Origin: Desulfatitalea sp. BRH_c12 | Lineage (GTDB): Bacteria > Desulfobacterota > Desulfobacteria > Desulfobacterales > Desulfosarcinaceae | DNA: 64,000 nucleotides | Assembly: GCA_000961655.1 (NCBI GenBank) | Contig: LADR01000012.1 | Span: 124,001 to 188,000 of the forward strand | Direction: 5' to 3' | Shown: positions 8,867 through 16,559 of the stretch, piece after piece | How the letters are laid out: each line of letters begins with the position of its first letter | Position numbering within the stretch: the stretch's first letter is position 1 | Position numbers and translations under genes: made by a program | Notes under the pieces: model-generated | Database searches by the model: none | What the model was told of the DNA's origin: nothing | Seen by the model: only the letters and a program-made list of their open reading frames with translations

Positions 8867-9312
8867 TTATGAATCCTGAAAGCAATCTATAATTCGATTG
8901 CAGCGTATTATTGCGTTCGCTATCGTCGCCCCTAAAATGACCCCATCATCTGAAATGGATTTCCCTTCCTTATGAATCCTGAATTGAGGCTTGGCTTCTA
9001 TATGAAGAGCTGCAATCCCTAAAGAGCTGCAATCCCTATCTTTCCTGCCTCCATCAGAGATTCAGTCTTATTGGCAGGCATTTCAATAATCCCATCTGAT
9101 TCTGATCCATCGGTACCGAGAATTAAAGCATCAGCTTTTCCGGGAGATTTCTGGATTCCTACAGAATAGCTGTTGTCGCTTTCCAAGAAATGCACTAAAG
9201 CCCTGCCGAAATCTATTGTTTCTGTCCCCCGCTGACTTCAATGTCTAAACGTCTATTAGACCCTGCACCATGACATTCAAAAAGCATCTCCAGGCGAAAC
9301 GATATCTCGCAG
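8867..9312 (-). pseudogene. Decayed gene disrupted by a 17-bp tandem duplication
   Basis: The minus strand encodes a protein-like sequence containing RALVHFLESDNSYSVGIQK and DALILGTDGSESDGIIEMP. A 17-bp unit (AAGAGCTGCAATCCCTA on the plus strand) is present twice at 9005-9021 and 9022-9038. Removing one copy restores the frame into KIGIAALHIEAKPQFRIHK and on to a TAA at 8867-8869, five bases from the end of the SIR2 gene. Upstream, a run of five G at about 9226-9230 is one base short of joining the frame to ECHGAGSNRRLDIEVSGG. The family is not recognised. Confidence 0.6.
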
Positions 9313-10001
9313 AATCCGTTGAGGTGAAAATATAGCCGCCGTTCTGAACCGCCACTATCTTGGTGCCGTCTTTCGAGGCGGCGATAGAGTTCAGATTTCC
9401 AACTAGACTGCCCGTGGTTTCCATTCACGCTGGGCCGACATCCCGAGTATGGACTGGCCTTCGTTTTGCACTATCTTCCAGCCGCCGGCTCCGCTGCCGA
9501 CGACCTCGACCCACCTTCAGGGAGTTGGGCAAAGTAATTGTAAACTGGCTGGGTTGTTGGCAATGTAGCCGGTATTGGCGCTTGCTTGCTGAGTCGTGCC
9601 AGTGTTTTCCACCCAATCGATCCCAGGCGGCATACCTTGCAGATATAGGCGCTGGAAGTCACCTCATCCTGATCGAGTACTTTGTCGCCGCTGCTTGTCC
9701 AGGCCCGACTCAACCCGCCGTCTACGCAGTCTGACCACGCCTACTCGGGCGTGATGACCAGCAGAGTGGTCAAGCCGTCTATCCCGTCCGCCCCGTCTAT
9801 CCCATCGGTGCCGTCCAGACCATTGCACAGGTAACTGGTCTGGGTGACTTCATCCGGATCAAGGACGCCATCGTTGCTGGTGTCCAGATCGCTTTCAACC
9901 TTGTAGCCGTCTGCCGGGCAATTGTCCCCGGCAGCCTCGGCGGTGACGGAGACCAGCGCATTGAGACCATTGGTGCCGCTTTGACCATCAGTGCCATTCA
10001 A
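9313..10001 (-). pseudogene. Decayed collagen-like / DUF7151-type secreted protein with BNR-like end
   Basis: Reading from 10001 on the minus strand gives GTDGQSGTNGL-type Gly-X-Y repeats, then a unit with CPADGYKVESDLDTSNDG and LDPDEVTQTSYLCNGLDG, then more Gly-X-Y. A second copy of the unit (GDKVLDQDEVTSSAYICKV) is in another frame, followed by DWVENTGTTQQASANTGYI, GAGGWKIVQNEGQSILGM and SIAASKDGTKIVAVQNGGYIF, each reached only through frameshifts or stops. Such proteins are usually secreted or cell-surface. No start codon with a ribosome site is seen. The gene is clearly dead; the repeat-family name is from pattern recognition. Confidence 0.65.
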
Positions 10002-10143
10002 TACGGCACTTTTTTGCTACACCAAATAAAAATTGATCACTTGGTTCCGGACTGGAAAATATTGAAAGAATCCGATGAAGAAGGTAAGTTTGTTCAAATG
10101 GGTCTTTTATTGATTCGTTAGGCTTTATTCAGGTAATCGTCTG

Positions 10144-11847
10144 ATGGGTTGGTCCTATTCATATAGTTCCGATACTTGGCCCGCACTGATTACCCTCGCC
10201 TTGGTAATCTATCTTGGCTCGTATAGTTGGCGAAGGCGAAACATACCAGCGGCCAAGCCGTTCGCATTAGTGTGCGTTTTGGGCGGTTTCTGGACGATGG
10301 GTGTGATCCTGGAAATCCTGGCGGTGGATTATCCCGTAAAAATTTTCTGGGTAAAATTCCAAGCCATCTGGCACCTGCCGGTCGTTACCACCGTCACCTG
10401 TTTTGTTTTGCAGTATGCAGGCCTGGGCCGGTTTTTAAACCTCCGAAAATATGTACTCCTGTCCATTGTGCCCTTAGCAGGTGCAGTGGTCATGGGGACC
10501 AACGATTTCCATCACCTGATGTGGACCGGATTTCGGATGAACGGACAGGTTGCGGTGTCCCCTGGCAGACTCTACTGGGCCTTTGTCGGCTATGGCTACC
10601 TATTAAGTCTTGTCAACCTAGTGGTTCTGCTTCGGTTAGCCATTGGCTCACCCGGGCACCGGTTGCCCGTTGCAATCATGTTGGGCAGCCAGATAGTTGC
10701 GCGCATCGGATATGCGATAGACAAACTTTCCCCCGATCTGATCGGGTCGGGGGAAATGGTGCTTCTCATTGTCGGGGTAATGGCTGTGGCTTACGCCTTG
10801 GCCTTCTTGCGCTTTCACGCCATCGATCCGGTCGCAGCGGCGCGAAAGGCCGTTCTCGACCAGATGAGCGAAGGGGTATACGTGCTCGATGTTGAGGGAC
10901 GCATTGTTTATGCAAATCCTATGGCTGCGGCGGTCGCAGGAATGCCTGATCACCGCCTGCGGCAGAGACATCTCACAGAGGTACTGCCTGTTGATGCCGG
11001 TCTGTTGGATCAGGTAGAAAACCAGGTCAGCCAAACTGATTTGACCTTGGGCAAGGACGTTTCGGCCAAGCAATACGATCTGCTGTTGGCGCCCTTGAGG
11101 GGGCGCAAAAACGAGCCTATCGGAAAATTGCTTTTGTTGCGGGACGTCACCGCGCAATGGCGGACGCAAAACCGAGTTATCGAACAGCAGCGCATCGTGG
11201 CCAAACTGCAGGAGCGAGATAATTTGGCACGTGAGCTGCACGACGGTATCGGGCAGATTCTCGGATATGTGAGCATGCAGGTGCAGACTGCACTTAAATG
11301 GATGCAAAATGGCAACCAGGAGAAAGCCGGCTCTGTTTTAGGCCGGATTGTGGAAGTGACCAAAGATGCGCATGCCGACGTTCGAGAATCGATCCTAAGT
11401 CTCAGGACAGGCTCGGAAAAGAAATGGACTTTTATACCGGATCTCAAAAATTATTTGGCCAGATTCGAGGCAAATTACGGCATTCGAACCGAACTCACAT
11501 TCTCCGATGGTATAGACGAAAGTACTTTCGATTCGCTGGCGCAAGCCCAATTAATGCGGGTCATCCAGGAAGCTTTGACCAACTCTCGCAAGCACAGCGG
11601 TGTCAAAAATTTGAGAGTCTGCGTTGAACTGGATACATGCAAAGGCTGCATCACCATAAGCGATGATGGAAGCGGTTTTAATGTCAATGAGCTTAACAGT
11701 CGCGACAGCGTTCATTTCGGACTGGTTTTCATGCGGGAACGCATGGAGCAAATCGGGGGCGCATTAAAAATTGACTCGATACCGGGAGGCGGCACCGTTT
11801 TGAAGCTGGAAGTGCCGCTGCGGGAAAAAGAGGAGAGATCGCAATGA
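10144..11847 (+). CDS. Membrane sensor histidine kinase (7TM, PAS, HisKA_3, HATPase)
   Basis: The 567-residue protein starts with about seven hydrophobic segments (residues 10-225), matching the N-terminal 7TM sensor module of histidine kinases. A PAS domain follows (about 240-345, with GVYVLDVEGRIVYANPM). The dimerisation helix holds the phospho-acceptor histidine H366 in RELHDGIGQ, typical of the NarX/LytS-like HisKA_3 group, and a GHKL ATPase domain closes the protein (DDGSGFNVNE, RERMEQIGG). Its stop codon overlaps the next ATG, so the pair is co-translated with its NarL-type partner. The signal sensed is not evident. Confidence 0.93.
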   Translation: MGWSYSYSSDTWPALITLALVIYLGSYSWRRRNIPAAKPFALVCVLGGFWTMGVILEILAVDYPVKIFWVKFQAIWHLPVVTTVTCFVLQYAGLGRFLNLRKYVLLSIVPLAGAVVMGTNDFHHLMWTGFRMNGQVAVSPGRLYWAFVGYGYLLSLVNLVVLLRLAIGSPGHRLPVAIMLGSQIVARIGYAIDKLSPDLIGSGEMVLLIVGVMAVAYALAFLRFHAIDPVAAARKAVLDQMSEGVYVLDVEGRIVYANPMAAAVAGMPDHRLRQRHLTEVLPVDAGLLDQVENQVSQTDLTLGKDVSAKQYDLLLAPLRGRKNEPIGKLLLLRDVTAQWRTQNRVIEQQRIVAKLQERDNLARELHDGIGQILGYVSMQVQTALKWMQNGNQEKAGSVLGRIVEVTKDAHADVRESILSLRTGSEKKWTFIPDLKNYLARFEANYGIRTELTFSDGIDESTFDSLAQAQLMRVIQEALTNSRKHSGVKNLRVCVELDTCKGCITISDDGSGFNVNELNSRDSVHFGLVFMRERMEQIGGALKIDSIPGGGTVLKLEVPLREKEERSQ

Positions 11848-12530
11848 AAGTGCTCCTGGTTGACGATAACCGGTTGATGCTGGAAGGCCTGCAAAACCTC
11901 CTCGAGGCTCACGAAATCGAAGTCGCCGGCATGGCCTTAAACGGCCGGCAATCCCTCGATCTGGCGTGCGAGCTCAAGCCCGACGTGATTTTGATGGATA
12001 TCCGCATGCCTGGCGGTGACGGTCTTGCGGCCACCCGCGCGATCAAGGCGCAAATGCCCGAAGCCCGGATTATCATACTGACCACCTCCACCGAAGACGA
12101 TGACCTGTTCGAAGCGATCAAATCCGGCGCCAGCGGCTACCTGCTAAAGAGCATGGACACGGATGAATTGATCGAGGCCCTCGCTCAGGTCCGGCAGGGA
12201 ACCCCGCCTTTTTCGCCCGGGCTGGCCACAAAACTTCTTGCCGAGTTTGCGCGTGTCGGCAATCCGAAGGAACTAGCTCCCTCACAAATCTCAGCAGTAA
12301 CCGCCGAGCCAGGATCCGGAGGAATGTTGAACTCCCGGCAAATCGAAGTGCTCAAAATGGTTGCAGATGGGCTCTCCTATAAAGAAGTGGGGGCCCGGTT
12401 GTATTTAAGCCCGCGTACGATCAAATACCACATGGCAGAGATAATGAACCGGCTGCATCTGGAAAACCGCGCCCAGGTTGTGGCGTTTGCCGGGCAGATG
12501 GGCTGGATGGCTTACAGTCCTAAAAATTAG
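11844..12530 (+). CDS. NarL/LuxR-family response regulator
   Basis: The 228-residue protein has a receiver domain with acidic pocket VDD at 6-8, phospho-acceptor D52 in LMDIRMPGGDG, and the conserved threonine and lysine in LTTS and LLKS. A linker leads to a LuxR-type helix-turn-helix (LNSRQIEVLKMVADGLS to LYLSPRTIKYHMAEI). The ATGA overlap with the kinase gene marks a cognate pair. A strong terminator follows within 30 bp. Targets are unknown; the small gene at 12659 is the nearest candidate. Confidence 0.95.
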   Translation: MKVLLVDDNRLMLEGLQNLLEAHEIEVAGMALNGRQSLDLACELKPDVILMDIRMPGGDGLAATRAIKAQMPEARIIILTTSTEDDDLFEAIKSGASGYLLKSMDTDELIEALAQVRQGTPPFSPGLATKLLAEFARVGNPKELAPSQISAVTAEPGSGGMLNSRQIEVLKMVADGLSYKEVGARLYLSPRTIKYHMAEIMNRLHLENRAQVVAFAGQMGWMAYSPKN

Positions 12531-12558
12531 AAAACTTTCGCGTTGGCACTGTCCCGAG

Positions 12559-12595
12559 GGACAGTCTCTTTTTTTAAAGAGACTGTCCTTTTTTT
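12559..12595 (+). terminator. Rho-independent terminator after the two-component pair
   Basis: A 13-bp perfect stem, GGACAGTCTCTTT (12559-12571) and AAAGAGACTGTCC (12576-12588), is followed by seven T. It ends the kinase/regulator operon. Confidence 0.92.
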
Positions 12596-12658
12596 GTCCC
12601 TGGAGACATTGTGAGCGGATCCTTTTTTTATTATTACCGGTAAAAACAAGGGGGCGGT

Positions 12659-13021
12659 GTGAAAGCAAGCAAACGAATTGTTCTTTACGGCAATACGGTC
12701 ATTCTTGGAACCATCGGGGCCAGTCTGAGGCGTTTTTCTGAATATGAAGTAGTCACACTGAAACTGCCACAAAAAAAATCTCAGTGGTTGGGATCTACTA
12801 TGATCGATATACTTATTTTTGATTTACAAAAAACCCGACCGGAAGAGGTTATGTATTTTCTAAAGGCCAATTCTGCTCTTCTATTGATTGGCATTGATCC
12901 GGACGTCAATAATATTCAACTCTGGTCCGGCCGACTACTGGGAGATCTGTCATCGCAGGATCTGCTTAAACTACTTAATAATCAAGCTGAAGGGAAGTAT
13001 AGTATGAATTCCCTCAAATAA
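12659..13021 (+). CDS. Small hypothetical protein, 120 residues
   Basis: GTG start preceded by AAGGGGGCG as a ribosome site. The sequence begins RIVLYGNTVILGTIGASL and has DILIFDLQ and ALLLIGIDPDV, an alternating beta/alpha pattern that recalls a receiver-like fold without the phospho-acceptor set. No family can be named. It has no signal peptide or membrane segment. It follows the two-component operon after a terminator, so it may have its own promoter; a functional tie to the regulator is only suggested by position. Confidence 0.65.
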   Translation: MKASKRIVLYGNTVILGTIGASLRRFSEYEVVTLKLPQKKSQWLGSTMIDILIFDLQKTRPEEVMYFLKANSALLLIGIDPDVNNIQLWSGRLLGDLSSQDLLKLLNNQAEGKYSMNSLK

Positions 13022-13160
13022 TGAAATGGTTAGACTAGAAGATCGAAATTTGGACGAAGGGTTTTATTGAAGCTTGGACTGATGGTGTGGGAAAGGTTGA
13101 TTTTCTGTTGACTGAGATGCCCGTGAATTAAATTGTTAAAACAAACCAAAGGAGAAAAAA

Positions 13161-13727
13161 ATGAAAAAAATGATCTTGTTGATGGCAATGTTACTGATGG
13201 TCTCGTTACTTTTTGGCACCGCGTGGGCGAAGCAACCCCTTCCGCCGCCACCAACGCCTGTATGCGGCGGTCTGACCGGGACCTGGCATGGTGAAGAATC
13301 CGGCGATATGCGGTGGATGACGATCCATACATCAGACAATTTGGATCCTTCAAAGGGAGAGATGCTGATGAACTGGATCTACGTCAATCCAAATTTAATT
13401 GGTTTGGGTAATACTATGACTCCCGGACATGGGGTCTGGCAACTAAATAGCGATGGCATGTACGATTATACTTGGTACGCCTATGTCATTAATCCGGATG
13501 GGAGCATAATAGGCACTATCAGGGTCAGTGGAATAGCAGTGTTCCAGAATCTGTTCGATCCGGATGCCCCGGTTGACTGCAACACAGTTACCATCTACTA
13601 TGAATTTGCTGGTGTTGAGGGTGAGACCCCTGTGGGAGATTTGGGCACCGCCACCTTTTTTCCATTCACAAATGGAGTCGCTGTTGAAAAGAGAGTTCCT
13701 ATGGTTGTGACTCCGTTGCCTCAATAA
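13161..13727 (+). CDS. Secreted protein of unknown function, 188 residues
   Basis: A clear ribosome site AAAGGAGA precedes the ATG. Residues 1-23 form a signal peptide (MKKMILLMAMLLMVSLLFG then AWA), so the protein is exported. The mature part starts with a proline-rich stretch KQPLPPPPTP, followed by GLTGTWHGEESGDMRWM and many tryptophan and tyrosine residues, suggesting a small beta-rich, lipocalin-like or calycin-like fold. No family is recognised with confidence. It is alone, followed by a 10-bp inverted repeat. Confidence 0.8.
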   Translation: MKKMILLMAMLLMVSLLFGTAWAKQPLPPPPTPVCGGLTGTWHGEESGDMRWMTIHTSDNLDPSKGEMLMNWIYVNPNLIGLGNTMTPGHGVWQLNSDGMYDYTWYAYVINPDGSIIGTIRVSGIAVFQNLFDPDAPVDCNTVTIYYEFAGVEGETPVGDLGTATFFPFTNGVAVEKRVPMVVTPLPQ

Positions 13728-13740
13728 AAATTAAGATATC

Positions 13741-13770
13741 GGATTGCCTGTCTCTGCGTGCAGGCAATCC
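13741..13770. terminator. Inverted repeat after the secreted-protein gene
   Basis: GGATTGCCTG (13741-13750) and CAGGCAATCC (13761-13770) form a perfect 10-bp stem with a 10-base loop, 14 bp after the stop codon. There is no T-run, so it may stabilise mRNA or act as a weak terminator. Confidence 0.6.
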
Positions 13771-14266
13771 GGAATAAGGTGGAGCCAGCATCATTTCAAA
13801 GCCTTTTACTGCAAAAAGAATTTGCACTAAGGTGCGCGATATTCTGGATCATCATTACTAGTATTTTTGTTGAGATTAGGTCGATGATCCCCAACTATCT
13901 TGATGGCATCCTTTAACAAACAAAATGATGGTAAGTTGGTTTGTAACAATACCTTCTCGAAATTCCTTAGTTCTACGAATATTGTTCAGCTAAATTATGA
14001 AAAGCCAGGATTGTTGTCGTTTCCTACTTAGCTTTTTTTCTTAGCAAATCGATAACTTGATTCGCTTTGATTCACTATTTATATCTCAATCAGCTTTTTC
14101 ATCGGGAATATATCATCAGTTTGCGTTCAGCGTGATAGCAACTGATCCTACTCAAGAATGAACAAGGAAGGTCCAACAGTTCCACATGGAAGTCGCAAAT
14201 ACTTCATCAGGTTCAATTATGATTTGCAAAATGGAAGTAGGCCATTTTTAAATTCAGTAATCTATC
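13771..14266. other. Gap without recognisable gene
   Basis: About 500 bp of AT-rich sequence between the secreted-protein gene and the end of the integrated-element replication module. No gene, RNA or repeat is recognised. An 8-bp match to the tRNA-Asn T-arm (TCCTACTC near 14147) is too short to call an attachment site. Confidence 0.5.
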
Positions 14267-14743
14267 TCATTTCAATAACTTGTAGCCCCATTCAAGAATT
14301 TGCTGTCGGGTTGCGGGGGGTTTCGCTTTTGGGTGAACATAACGGACCCAATTCTCGCACAATGCACAGCGAAAGCTGACCTCTTCACCAAGATAGCGGC
14401 CAGTTTTGTCTACCATACGTTCACCTTCAACCATGGTTGGGCGAATGCACCAAATGAATCCCGTGCTGCCGCATTCCTGACACGGCGTTGAAATTTTAAT
14501 ATTGAGAGGCTTGTAATTGCTATTTTTCCAGATTCGTGCATACTCGTTTATTACTTTTGGCAGATTTCGAGGGATCGTATCCTTTTCTTCCACGATTTTG
14601 GAAAAAATGTATTCCAATGCAAGTTGAGGTATATCCTCTGTAAACTTGAACCACATTTCGAAACGAATCCCGTTGACGAACCGCTTGATTCCGTAATATT
14701 CAGAAAGTTGTTCGAGGAGATTCTTAAAATCACTGCGAGTCAA
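14267..14743 (-). CDS. Zinc-ribbon protein of an integrated element
   Basis: The 158-residue protein has an N-terminal helical region resembling small phage replication accessory proteins and a cysteine pair set CQEC with a later CALC, which should bind one zinc. Its start codon overlaps the stop of the upstream gene at 14740-14743 (ATGA), so it is the last gene of a minus-strand operon with the replication-like protein and the AlpA-like regulator. Family is not certain; a role in replication or packaging of the element is inference from position. Confidence 0.7.
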   Translation of the reverse strand: MTRSDFKNLLEQLSEYYGIKRFVNGIRFEMWFKFTEDIPQLALEYIFSKIVEEKDTIPRNLPKVINEYARIWKNSNYKPLNIKISTPCQECGSTGFIWCIRPTMVEGERMVDKTGRYLGEEVSFRCALCENWVRYVHPKAKPPATRQQILEWGYKLLK

Positions 14744-15519
14744 ACTACATACTCCTCTCCCTTGTGAATATGCTCTTTGATTTCATCCTTCCATCGCCCC
14801 TGATTTAGCCAAGTGGCCGGATTTGGGACATAATCCTGTCCATCTCTGCCTCGAAAATGTTTTCCTTCGACCTGCTTTTGGATGGCCTGAATGAGTTGCT
14901 GAACGGTTGTTGTGTTTGTTTTGCCAATTTTTTGCCAGGCTTTGAAGGCATCGTCTTTCGCAATTTTTCGCGGATATTGTTTCCACCAGGTTTCAAAAGA
15001 TAGGGAATAGGCGCTATTCTCTTCATCTGGGGGGGTAGGGGGGGATTTGTCTGGATCACGATAAGTATCTGGATCCATAGTAGGGTATCGAGATCTGTTC
15101 TTTTTCAGTCCGTTTTCATTCTGAGTTCGGTCGTTGTTTTCATCTAAGCATTTGGAATCGATCAACCTTATCATTCTGTTATCAGGCCGCTGTCGGTCCG
15201 ATTTCAGTATCATGATCAGTCCTGTTTGATTCTGCTTTTTTTTAGTTGATACAGGGTAATCAATCTTAATTCCCATTTCTGAAAAATACCGGAGGACACG
15301 TCCCTTGCTCCACCCCCAAAGTGCGGCATAGCCACTGAGTGTGACCGGTTTCCTTTGATCGTAATCAAGCTGAAGCGAAAAAGCTGCTTCCAATTTCGTG
15401 TAGGGCCTGCCGGACGGCAAATACCGGGCCAGGGCCTTCGATATGGGTACCCAACGGCCATGCTTCATTTGTTGTGCTCGATCTTGCTTGATTGGAGTTG
15501 TGCAAAGATGTCGGGCCAA
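14740..15519 (-). CDS. Phage-type replication protein
   Basis: The 259-residue protein begins with a winged-helix-like region (KLEAAFSLQLDYDQRK, GYAALWGWSKGRVLRYFSE). The C-terminal half carries FETWWKQYPRKIAKDDAFKA and ends with YVPNPATWLNQGRWKDE, a pattern seen in replication proteins of phages and satellites. A charged, low-complexity linker with PPTPPDEEN joins them. It overlaps the next gene by 4 bp and the AlpA-like gene by 55 bp. It probably drives replication of the excised element. Confidence 0.75.
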   Translation of the reverse strand: MARHLCTTPIKQDRAQQMKHGRWVPISKALARYLPSGRPYTKLEAAFSLQLDYDQRKPVTLSGYAALWGWSKGRVLRYFSEMGIKIDYPVSTKKKQNQTGLIMILKSDRQRPDNRMIRLIDSKCLDENNDRTQNENGLKKNRSRYPTMDPDTYRDPDKSPPTPPDEENSAYSLSFETWWKQYPRKIAKDDAFKAWQKIGKTNTTTVQQLIQAIQKQVEGKHFRGRDGQDYVPNPATWLNQGRWKDEIKEHIHKGEEYVV

Positions 15520-15665
15520 TAATAGAGCACCCTGCGGCCGCGCTTTACGTATGGGAAACCGCGCATTTTGTGGCGATCGTTTGCCAGAGTTTGAACGCTG
15601 AGGCCGGTTCTTTTGGCGACATCTTTGGCGGAAATAAAGATTGGGTCCGGTTGGATATCATGCAT
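15465..15665 (-). CDS. AlpA/excisionase-like DNA-binding protein
   Basis: Start chosen at the ATG at 15665 because AGGAGGT lies six bases upstream; the open frame extends further back but without a ribosome site. The 66-residue product reads FISAKDVAKRTGLSVQTLAN then RGFPYVKRGRRVLYYW, a winged helix-turn-helix of the MerR/AlpA/Xis type. Such proteins activate integrase expression or direct excision. Two inverted repeats at 15755-15781 and 15797-15821 lie just upstream and are good operator candidates. Confidence 0.8.
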   Translation of the reverse strand: MHDIQPDPIFISAKDVAKRTGLSVQTLANDRHKMRGFPYVKRGRRVLYYWPDIFAQLQSSKIEHNK

Positions 15666-15754
15666 TGTGCTACCTCCTACAAATGCCATTATAGACTCAT
15701 GGCTTGGATGGTAGCTTATTGGCTTTTCATGTAAAAGAGGGGATTTCGCAAAAA

Positions 15755-15781
15755 CATCTTCAAAAATCATTTTTGAAGATG
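15755..15781. promoter_or_regulatory. Inverted repeat 1, candidate operator
   Basis: CATCTTCAAAAA, three bases, then TTTTTGAAGATG: a perfect 12-bp stem. The same palindrome recurs 41 bp further on. It lies about 90 bp upstream of the AlpA-like start on the minus strand. Confidence 0.6.
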
Positions 15782-15787
15782 AATTTT

Positions 15788-16525
15788 TTACGACTGATCT
15801 TCAAAAATCATTTTTGAAGATGCTCTTTTCCTTTTTTCATCTTGGAGCCATCGTGCGATCGTAGATTGTGAGGGCTTTTTCAACCGGCGGTGGATTTCAT
15901 GGGCAGCAGCATAGATCCCGAGATTTTCACGATTCGGCAATTTGTAAAACTCTTCGATAACTGTTTGTCTTTTTTTTAATCTTTTGGTTTCAACGGCCAC
16001 AGGATCTCTTTTGTAAGTTATGCCGTAATGAACTATTTTCCGCGAAAACCAGCCGATATTCAAAGCAATTTTGCTAAAAGCGGCGTTCATATAAAGTATC
16101 AATTCGATCGGAAAGGCAGCACGATTTGGATTGAGCATGTAAAAACAACGCAACGCCCAGAGCTTTTGTGTCAAATCTTCATAAAAGTCATATGTTAATG
16201 AAAAATCTCCTATGATGCTGTCGTAAATTGAAATTAGATTCTCATGGGTCAATGATAGGCTATCGGAAATAATCATCACATTCGATGGTTCTAATGTGAT
16301 AGAGTATTCTTCGAGATCTTTAAGATTTTCAGCGAACTTTTTATCTTTCACAAGGGCCTCACTATAGTCTAACCAGCGAATAAGCATACTTTTAGCTAAG
16401 TCTCTATTTTTCCCCCATGCAGATTCTTTTCCTGTGTCGATCGTGCAGACCGGCCCTTTGAATTTCCTGATCAAATGTTCTATGACCTGCTGCTGTATTT
16501 CAGTGATATTTTTGTCTTCATTCAC
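15788..16525 (-). CDS. Hypothetical protein of the integrated element, 245 residues
   Basis: No family is recognised. The C-terminal 60 residues include ENLGIYAAAHEIHRRLKK and QSTIARWLQDEKRKR, which look like a helix-turn-helix, suggesting DNA binding. The central region is helical with many aromatic residues. It is transcribed toward the AlpA-like gene and away from the integrase start, with 34 bp to the integrase stop. The last codons overlap the second inverted repeat, so its 3' end is shared with a regulatory site. Confidence 0.65.
   Translation of the reverse strand: MNEDKNITEIQQQVIEHLIRKFKGPVCTIDTGKESAWGKNRDLAKSMLIRWLDYSEALVKDKKFAENLKDLEEYSITLEPSNVMIISDSLSLTHENLISIYDSIIGDFSLTYDFYEDLTQKLWALRCFYMLNPNRAAFPIELILYMNAAFSKIALNIGWFSRKIVHYGITYKRDPVAVETKRLKKRQTVIEEFYKLPNRENLGIYAAAHEIHRRLKKPSQSTIARWLQDEKRKRASSKMIFEDQS
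15797..15821. promoter_or_regulatory. Inverted repeat 2, candidate operator
   Basis: ATCTTCAAAAA, three bases, then TTTTTGAAGAT: a second copy of the palindrome at 15755-15781, this one inside the 3' end of the 245-residue gene, where it encodes SKMIFED. The copies are 42 bp apart, four helical turns. Confidence 0.6.
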
Positions 16526-16559
16526 GACTATTCAACCTCCAAAAAAATGAATCTTCATT

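Noticed and set aside
14140-14155. TCCTACTC match as a left attachment site
   Set aside because: Only 8 bp shared with the tRNA-Asn T-arm; expected by chance in a window of this size, and no tRNA is nearby.
15755-15821. CRISPR array
   Set aside because: Only two repeat units, strongly palindromic, with one short spacer and no cas genes.
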